Both the position numbers and the translations under genes were made by a program. The notes beneath the pieces are model-generated. The model ran no database searches. It was not told the DNA's origin and saw nothing but the letters and a program-made list of their open reading frames with translations. DNA of 7,003 nt from the NCBI GenBank assembly GCA_015063445.1, contig SVUD01000072.1, positions 1 through 7,003 of the forward strand. Reading direction: 5' to 3'. Shown here piece after piece: positions 1-4,315 of the stretch. Each line of letters opens with the position of its first letter. The first letter of the stretch is position 1. The stretch comes from Oscillospiraceae bacterium. Its GTDB lineage: Bacteria > Bacillota_A > Clostridia > Oscillospirales > CAG-272.

Positions 1-714
1 GCCTATGACCTCGCGTACCTCTCTAACGTAATTTTCGAGGAAATCAAGTCCCTTCTCGGTAAGATGAATTCCCGTGTGGGGGTGAGCGGTGGTTACTATA
101 GAATAGCTCTTCTGGTGTCTTACCATATCAGCGGTAACGCTTCCGCCCTGGACGTTAAGAATATGAGAAGCGTACTTCTTCATATCATCAATGAAGCCGA
201 GGGGCGCATTAAGAGTTCCGGGCTCGTCAAGAAGAAGACCTATACCGAGGTCCATTTTTAAGAAGGTAAAGCCCATATCCATTCTCTTTTTGAGGGCAAG
301 TCCCATATCATGACCTGTGTGCTTTCCGTCTACGTCCGTATCGCAGTAAACACGTATCTCATCACGGAATTTGCCGCCGAGAAGCTGATAAAGCGGTACG
401 CCGTAAGCCTTACCCGCAAGGTCCCAAAGCGCAATTTCGATTCCCGAAACTCCGCCGCCCTGACGGGAAGGTCCGCCAAACTGCTTGATTTTACGGAATA
501 TTTTATCTACGTTACAGGGATTTTCTCCGAGTATACGGCTTTTGAGCATAAGCGCATAGGTCTTTGAAGATGCGTCGCGCACCTCACCAAAGCCGCTGAT
601 ACCTTGGTTTGTATCTATTCGAAGAATCGTGCAGCGCTTGGGCGCTCCGTCGATATCGACAAAGCGCATATCGGTAATTTTAAGATCTGTGGGATTAGAG
701 CAGTAATTCATCAT
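1..714 (-). CDS. Enolase-superfamily enzyme (mandelate racemase/muconate lactonizing type), 3' end beyond window
   Basis: The frame is open from the ATG at 714 to the window edge, giving 238 residues of a protein that is usually about 400. Residues 9-120 look like the N-terminal capping domain of the enolase superfamily. It ends in the typical stretch GIEIALWDLAGKAYGVPLYQ (91-110) followed by LLGG. The barrel then begins, with a K-x-D motif (KMD, 153-155) where this superfamily places its K-x-K or K-x-D catalytic/metal-side residues. The metal-binding Asp/Glu residues and any His-Asp dyad lie beyond the edge, so the reaction cannot be fixed; a sugar-acid dehydratase or an epimerase are the main options. 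An AHPHTGIHLTEKGLDFL segment (210-226) seems typical of a subgroup without a reaction I can name. Two ATGs are adjacent (714, 711). The ribosome site GAAAGGGA overlaps the stop of the upstream hydrolase gene, only 10 nt away, so the two are almost surely co-transcribed. Confidence 0.86.
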   Translation of the reverse strand, partial: MMNYCSNPTDLKITDMRFVDIDGAPKRCTILRIDTNQGISGFGEVRDASSKTYALMLKSRILGENPCNVDKIFRKIKQFGGPSRQGGGVSGIEIALWDLAGKAYGVPLYQLLGGKFRDEIRVYCDTDVDGKHTGHDMGLALKKRMDMGFTFLKMDLGIGLLLDEPGTLNAPLGFIDDMKKYASHILNVQGGSVTADMVRHQKSYSIVTTAHPHTGIHLTEKGLDFLENYVREVREVIG

Positions 715-724
715 TTATTCCCTT

Positions 725-2053
725 TCATACAACAAGTGTAAAGCTGTTTTCGCCTTTTTTTGAGAGGCGGACGGTCTTGGTCTCAACACCGTTATCAGTC
801 TCCATCTCAACGGTGTAATCACCGTAGAAGCCTCTGAACTCGGCGTTTCCGTTTTCGTCGGTCATAAGCTCTGCTTCAGTGTGCCACTTTTCTTGCAGTA
901 GCTCCTTGATCTTGTAATATGCGGGCTTCGGCGTCATATCAAATCGCAAAAGTCCACCGTAATAGTAGTTCTCGCCGACAGTCATATCTCCCGGCCTTGC
1001 GCCGTTTGCGTAACCGTCAACGAGATTCCAGTAAATTATCTGCTCAACGTTAGGATGAGAGAACCATATAGAATATAGCTTTTCAAGAAGTTCAGCCTGT
1101 ATTTCCTCATCCTCCGCCTCATATGAATATGCAGGGAACGTAACCTCGGTAATCTGAAGAGGTTTACCAAAATTGGAATATAAATCCATATGCTTATACA
1201 GGCTTTCGGGATTTAACATCTGTCTCGTTTTTTCATATTCCTGCTCACGCTTGTTGAATAGATGGAACTGCATTCCTATAGCGTCTATTCTTGCGCCCTT
1301 GAGCATATTCGCCTCTATGTAAGCGTAGTACTTGTCGGTCGCGCGGCATTTATCCTTCCAGGTAAGCCCCTGATGCTCATTTATACCGAGCTGATTATTC
1401 GGGAAATACTTTTCAGCCGTCTTAAAGCACCACTCCACAAAGTCAGGCTCATCATAGAAGCTTGTGATTCCCTTCTCCCATTCCATCTCGTTAGTTACCT
1501 CAATGGTAGGAATTTTATCGGCGTATCTTTCGGATATTTCCGAGCATCTTCTTTCAAACTCTCGCTTCGTTTCCTCGACGCTATAATTCTTCATCCAGTG
1601 AGGAAACCAACGCTCGTATGCCAATGCGTGCTCACGAGGCTCTATACCGTGCTTTTCACAGAACTCCACGCAAAGATCGGGAGAAGGACGGCGATAGATT
1701 TTTTCGCTGTCCTTTGCGTAACGCGTATTTCCCTTTTGCGGTTCAAGGTCACGCCAATAGAAAGGAAGCGTAGCCATATTAAAGGTTTCGGCAAAATATT
1801 TTTTGTACTTTTCGTTCTTTTCTTCGGTTTCAAGCTCGTCAAGCATAAATATGTTTGCGCCGAAGCGGAATTCGTGGCTCGTTTGCGTAAGCTTGATTTT
1901 GGCATTCGCAATAGGATTTCCGTTTTTGTCCGTAACGGTTATTCTTGCGTCGCCTTTTCTGTGGCGCTCAATTCCGTCAGCAGCTCTTTTCTTCCAAAAT
2001 TCTTCCTGTTCGTCAAACAAATCTAAAATTTTTCTTCTATCACTCATTGGCAT
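725..2053 (-). CDS. GH10-family glycoside hydrolase, predicted cytoplasmic, atypical substrate site
   Basis: This 442-residue protein has a GH10 (endo-xylanase clan) barrel from about residue 60 to 386. Expected catalytic residues are present: acid/base Glu189 (VTNE), nucleophile Glu303 (QITE), Gln262 and His264 (GMQFHL), Trp342 (YWNLVDG), and the closing GGLLRFDMTPKPAYY (366-380). The usual GH10 ENxxKW substrate motif is replaced by LPFYW (96-100), and the GHTLVWH motif reads EHALAYER (141-148), so xylan may not be the substrate. Residues 37-65 (RITVTDKNGNPIANAKI onward) and 391-442 look like beta-rich accessory segments flanking the barrel. No signal peptide or membrane segment is visible; the N terminus is charged (MPMSDRRK), so it probably acts in the cytoplasm on imported oligosaccharides or glycosides. 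AAGGAAGG (2063-2056) serves either the ATG at 2053 or the one at 2047; the latter has slightly better spacing. First gene of a unit with the enolase-type gene. Confidence 0.9.
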   Translation of the reverse strand: MPMSDRRKILDLFDEQEEFWKKRAADGIERHRKGDARITVTDKNGNPIANAKIKLTQTSHEFRFGANIFMLDELETEEKNEKYKKYFAETFNMATLPFYWRDLEPQKGNTRYAKDSEKIYRRPSPDLCVEFCEKHGIEPREHALAYERWFPHWMKNYSVEETKREFERRCSEISERYADKIPTIEVTNEMEWEKGITSFYDEPDFVEWCFKTAEKYFPNNQLGINEHQGLTWKDKCRATDKYYAYIEANMLKGARIDAIGMQFHLFNKREQEYEKTRQMLNPESLYKHMDLYSNFGKPLQITEVTFPAYSYEAEDEEIQAELLEKLYSIWFSHPNVEQIIYWNLVDGYANGARPGDMTVGENYYYGGLLRFDMTPKPAYYKIKELLQEKWHTEAELMTDENGNAEFRGFYGDYTVEMETDNGVETKTVRLSKKGENSFTLVV

Positions 2054-2073
2054 ATCCTTCCTTTTTTATTTTT

Positions 2074-2082
2074 ATTATAGCA
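2074..2082 (-). promoter_or_regulatory. Extended -10 promoter for the GH10/enolase-type operon
   Basis: On the minus strand the sequence TGCTATAAT is a perfect -10 hexamer with a TGn extension. It lies about 20 nt before the ribosome site AAGGAAGG and would start transcription near 2067. No good -35 is found at 16-18 nt (best reading TGTGCT). This fits a promoter that relies on the extended -10 and possibly on an activator, such as the divergently encoded AraC-type protein; that link is inference. Confidence 0.65.
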
Positions 2083-2123
2083 TATCAAAATTTTAAAGCA
2101 CACCTATAAATCAATACAACAGG

Positions 2124-2152
2124 TTGACTTTTCGAAACAGATTTGTTATAAT
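2124..2152 (+). promoter_or_regulatory. Sigma-A type promoter of the AraC-family gene
   Basis: TTGACT (2124-2129), a 17-nt spacer and TATAAT (2147-2152) preceded by TG at 2144-2145 give a near-consensus promoter with an extended -10. The start of transcription would be near 2159, leaving a leader of about 20 nt before the GTG start at 2178. The in-frame ATGs at 2124 and 2154 lie upstream of the predicted transcription start and so cannot be the translation start if this promoter is used. Confidence 0.8.
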
Positions 2153-2192
2153 TATGGCAAACTGTGAGGTGATATTTGTGTTTTTCGAAAAA
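2130..2192. repeat. Two TTTCGAAA palindromes flanking the AraC-gene start, possible operator pair
   Basis: TTTCGAAA occurs at 2130-2137, inside the spacer between the -35 and -10 elements. It occurs again at 2183-2190, where it is the core of the 12-bp perfect palindrome TTTTTCGAAAAA (2181-2192) at codons 2-5 of the AraC-type gene. The copies are 53 bp apart, close to five helical turns. The position suits repression or autoregulation, but AraC-family proteins usually bind direct repeats and short AT-rich palindromes arise by chance, so this is only a candidate. Confidence 0.3.
2166..2172 (+). promoter_or_regulatory. Ribosome binding site fixing the GTG start of the AraC-family gene
   Basis: GAGGTGA stands 5 nt before GTG at 2178. 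It is the only good ribosome site in the region and lies downstream of the predicted transcription start near 2159. It therefore selects GTG 2178 over the longer reading from ATG 2124. Confidence 0.75.
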
Positions 2193-2954
2193 GATTTACT
2201 GTCATTTAATATCATAGACGTTATTAAGCTTAGGCAAAAGGATGTCAATATGTTTAACAGCGGGAGAAACTTTAACGCTCTTTCATTTCGCTTTTCCTCG
2301 GACGCCGTTCTGATAACCAAAACAAAAAAGCATTGTATGAAAGATAACTGCGTGTCTTATTTCCCCGCAAGGCTGGATTATACAAGAGTGGCAACTGTGG
2401 ACGAAATGATCGTTGTCCATTTTGATGCGATGAATTACAATACGAAGGATATCGAATATTTTATACCCAATAACCACACCGTATTATCAAAGCTTTTCAA
2501 CGAGATGTTTGATGTTTGGAGCAAAAAAGAGCTTGGGTATAAATTCAGATGCTCGGCTATTTTATATGAAATATTTGGAGAATGTTATATTCAAAATTAC
2601 ATCTCAAAGTCGTCAAATCCCATAATTCAAAACTCGGTAGAATACATTTTAAAAAATTATAAAAGAAGCGACCTTTCAATAAAAGAAATTGCGGATAAAT
2701 CTTTTATGAGCGAGGTTTATTTCAGAAGGCTTTTCAAAAAGGAATATGGTATTTCTCCTCAAAAGTATATCATTGATCTACGCATACAAAATGCGGTAGG
2801 CTTGATCTCGGCAGGATACTATTCACTAAAAGAGATTGCCTATATGTCCGGATATAACGACTACAAATATTTTTCGGTAGAATTCAAGAAAAAAATGGCT
2901 ATATCTCCGTCGAAGTATATATATAATTACGAACATAGCGACGATACTCTTTAG
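2178..2954 (+). CDS. AraC-family transcriptional regulator
   Basis: This 258-residue protein (GTG start) is a DNA-binding regulator. The C-terminal hundred residues form the two-helix-turn-helix AraC domain. The first helix-turn-helix is at about 167-188 (SIKEIADKSFMSEVYFRRLF), followed by KKEYGISPQKYI. The second is at about 216-238 (SLKEIAYMSGYNDYKYFSVEF), ending in the family hallmark KKKMAISPSKYI. The N-terminal 140 residues look like a divergent cupin-like effector domain; they show no motif that identifies a ligand. It is divergent from the GH10/enolase-type operon across 124 bp, which is the normal arrangement for a sugar-responsive activator and its target. The gene is visibly richer in AT than its neighbours: 13 G+C in the 60 bases 2641-2700 against 25 in 4981-5040. 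A strong hairpin terminator follows the gene. Family assignment is firm, target and effector are inferred. Confidence 0.92.
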   Translation: MFFEKDLLSFNIIDVIKLRQKDVNMFNSGRNFNALSFRFSSDAVLITKTKKHCMKDNCVSYFPARLDYTRVATVDEMIVVHFDAMNYNTKDIEYFIPNNHTVLSKLFNEMFDVWSKKELGYKFRCSAILYEIFGECYIQNYISKSSNPIIQNSVEYILKNYKRSDLSIKEIADKSFMSEVYFRRLFKKEYGISPQKYIIDLRIQNAVGLISAGYYSLKEIAYMSGYNDYKYFSVEFKKKMAISPSKYIYNYEHSDDTL

Positions 2955-3031
2955 ACCGCTTGTAATTAAAAGGCTAAGACTGATAAAAGAACCGGTTTTC
3001 AGCATTAATCCCTTAAAATTTGCATAAAAGT

Positions 3032-3073
3032 ACGGCAGAGGCACTGTTTTTTGACAATGCTTCTGCCGTTTTT
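3032..3073 (+). terminator. Intrinsic terminator after the AraC-family gene, probably bidirectional
   Basis: Arms 3032-3046 (ACGGCAGAGGCACTG) and 3055-3069 (CAATGCTTCTGCCGT) pair over 15 positions with one mismatch and one G-T wobble, around an 8-nt loop. On the plus strand a T run follows (3069-3073). On the minus strand the hairpin is followed by ACTTTT, so it could also end transcripts of the convergent dut gene. It sits between the two converging genes, as expected. Confidence 0.85.
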
Positions 3074-3126
3074 CGATTATGCCTAAAAGACGCAGTCCAA
3101 TAAAAATCGCGCTTTAGAGAAATTGA

Positions 3127-3567
3127 TTACTTTTTTCCCGTAGAGCCGAAGCCGCCCGCTCCTCTGACGGTATCCGAAAGCTCGTCGCAGACGTTAAAAT
3201 CAGCCTGTATAAACGGAACGATAACAAGCTGAGCAACACGCTCGCCGCCTTCTACCGTTTTGTCCTCGTTAGTATGGTTATGAAGAGCTACCATAAATTC
3301 TCCGCGGTAGTCGGGATCAACGACGCCTACTTTATTTGCGGGAGCAAGTCCCTTTTTAGACGCAAGTCCGCTTCTGGCAAATATAAGTCCAGCATAGCCC
3401 TCGGGAATTTCCATTGCGAGCCCCGTATGTATCATAACGGTTTGATGCGCTCCGATAGTGATGCTCTCACCTGGGAGAGCGTAGAGGTCTGCTCCTGCGG
3501 AAAACTCGGTTCCATAGGTCGGAATTATTGCGTTTGCATTAAGCTTCTTGATTTTTATAGGTGTCAT
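3127..3567 (-). CDS. dut: Deoxyuridine 5'-triphosphate nucleotidohydrolase (dUTPase)
   Basis: dUTPase splits dUTP to dUMP and pyrophosphate in the cytoplasm, which keeps uracil out of DNA and supplies dUMP for thymidylate synthesis. The 146-residue length is normal for the trimeric family. All five motifs are present in order: I SAGADLYA (23-30), II ARSGLA (64-69), III GVVDPDYRGEFMVALHN (81-97), IV GERVAQLVIVP (108-118), V RGAGGFGSTG (135-144). Asp84 in motif III matches the catalytic base of the family by position. The start at 3567 is backed by AGAGGA 7 nt upstream. A promoter lies in the 100-bp gap behind nrdG, and no terminator is visible in that gap, so read-through from nrdG could add to its expression. 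It converges on the AraC-type gene, with a shared hairpin terminator between them. Confidence 0.98.
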   Translation of the reverse strand: MTPIKIKKLNANAIIPTYGTEFSAGADLYALPGESITIGAHQTVMIHTGLAMEIPEGYAGLIFARSGLASKKGLAPANKVGVVDPDYRGEFMVALHNHTNEDKTVEGGERVAQLVIVPFIQADFNVCDELSDTVRGAGGFGSTGKK

Positions 3568-3613
3568 TCGTTTTTCCTCTTTTCAAATTAACTTTTGATT
3601 TATAGATGTTTAG

Positions 3614-3642
3614 TTTATACGCGACATTTCTTACAAATCCAA
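3614..3642 (-). promoter_or_regulatory. Sigma-A type promoter of dut
   Basis: On the minus strand, TTGGAT (3642-3637), a spacer of exactly 17 nt and TATAAA (3619-3614) form a good promoter. Transcription would start near 3607, giving a leader of about 40 nt before the dut ATG at 3567. It lies wholly within the nrdG-dut gap. Confidence 0.65.
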
Positions 3643-3667
3643 CTCATTTAACTACAATTGTTTACAT

Positions 3668-4231
3668 TTAGGAGTTTTTAAGCGAATAGGTCTTATCAAG
3701 CTTACAACCTTCCCAGATTATTATTTCACCTGACTCTCGGGTTTTATTCATATCTATCACTCTCTGATTGGTTGAGCCGCGGAAACGTATTCCAAGGCTT
3801 TTTTTCTCTTCCTCAAATCTTCCGTCAACAAGTATATCAACGTAAGAGAGAAGCTCCTCGGTCTCTTCTATACACTTTTGGTGATTTCCCACGCCACACG
3901 TCAGCTCCTCGTAGAGATTTCCCGTATAAAGCCAGAGAGTTTTCTTAGGATAACGCTGCTTGAATTCTCTTATAAACGGTAAAAGGTCACGCTGATTCTG
4001 CGGCTCCATAGGTTCTCCGCCAAGAAGCGTAAGCCCCGTTATAAAGGGAGACTCGAATGTTTTTAAGATATCCTCGGCAACCTCATCTGTAAACGGGGAG
4101 CCATACGTAAAGCTCCAGGTTTCCGGGTTGAAGCAATTTTTGCACTTATTCGTGCAGCCGCTGACAAAAAGAGTGGTTCTTATACCTTCTCCGTTTGCAA
4201 CGTCATTCTTCTTTATCGCTCCGAAATACAT
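3668..4231 (-). CDS. nrdG: Anaerobic ribonucleoside-triphosphate reductase activating protein (radical SAM)
   Basis: NrdG uses a [4Fe-4S] cluster and S-adenosylmethionine to create the glycyl radical on NrdD, the oxygen-sensitive enzyme that makes deoxynucleotides from ribonucleotides during anaerobic growth. The 187-residue product has the radical-SAM cluster motif C-x3-C-x2-C (CTNKCKNC, Cys26, Cys30, Cys33) and NGEGIRTTLFVSGC just before and into it. It also has the SAM-contacting GGEP (71-74), VDILVDGRF (131-139) and the RGSTNQRVID block (151-160) near the C terminus. It is a little longer than many family members. Part of the extra length is a small insert with two more cysteines (Cys112, Cys120) of unknown meaning. 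The ribosome site is weak (AAAGAGA, 8 nt before the ATG) in an A-rich leader. The reductase gene nrdD, often next to nrdG, is absent here; the upstream neighbour is uvrA, 84 bp away. A pyruvate-formate-lyase-type activase is less likely, given the length and the NrdG-specific C-terminal blocks. Confidence 0.95.
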   Translation of the reverse strand: MYFGAIKKNDVANGEGIRTTLFVSGCTNKCKNCFNPETWSFTYGSPFTDEVAEDILKTFESPFITGLTLLGGEPMEPQNQRDLLPFIREFKQRYPKKTLWLYTGNLYEELTCGVGNHQKCIEETEELLSYVDILVDGRFEEEKKSLGIRFRGSTNQRVIDMNKTRESGEIIIWEGCKLDKTYSLKNS

Positions 4232-4315
4232 TTTATGTTCTCTTTCTTTTGTTTTGTTTTTTAATTAATTTGGCGATACTAATCTTATCGGAAGATATCT
4301 CATTCAGCAGTCAAA

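Noticed and set aside
1262..2026. Long plus-strand open frame opposite the GH10 gene (254 residues)
   Set aside because: It lies wholly antisense to a well-supported gene, has no recognisable motif or ribosome site, and reads as a codon-bias shadow. The same holds for the plus-strand frames opposite uvrA, including 6242-6820.
2124..2177. N-terminal extension of the AraC-family protein from the ATG at 2124
   Set aside because: This ATG overlaps the promoter -35 and lies upstream of the predicted transcription start. The GTG at 2178 has the only good ribosome site.
3083..3117. Imperfect inverted repeat CTAAAAGACGC/GCGCTTTAG just after the dut stop
   Set aside because: The arms pair only with a 2-nt bulge and no T run follows. 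The strong hairpin at 3032-3069 explains termination better.
4274..4290. Short inverted repeat CGATA/TATCG between uvrA and nrdG as a terminator
   Set aside because: The stem is only 5 bp and A/T-rich, and no T run follows on the minus strand.
4282..4314. Possible minus-strand promoter for nrdG with TTGACT at 4314-4309
   Set aside because: The -35 is good, but no acceptable -10 lies at 16-18 nt; the nearest (GATAAG, 19 nt; TAAGAT, 21 nt) are weak. nrdG may be read through from uvrA or use an unrecognised promoter.
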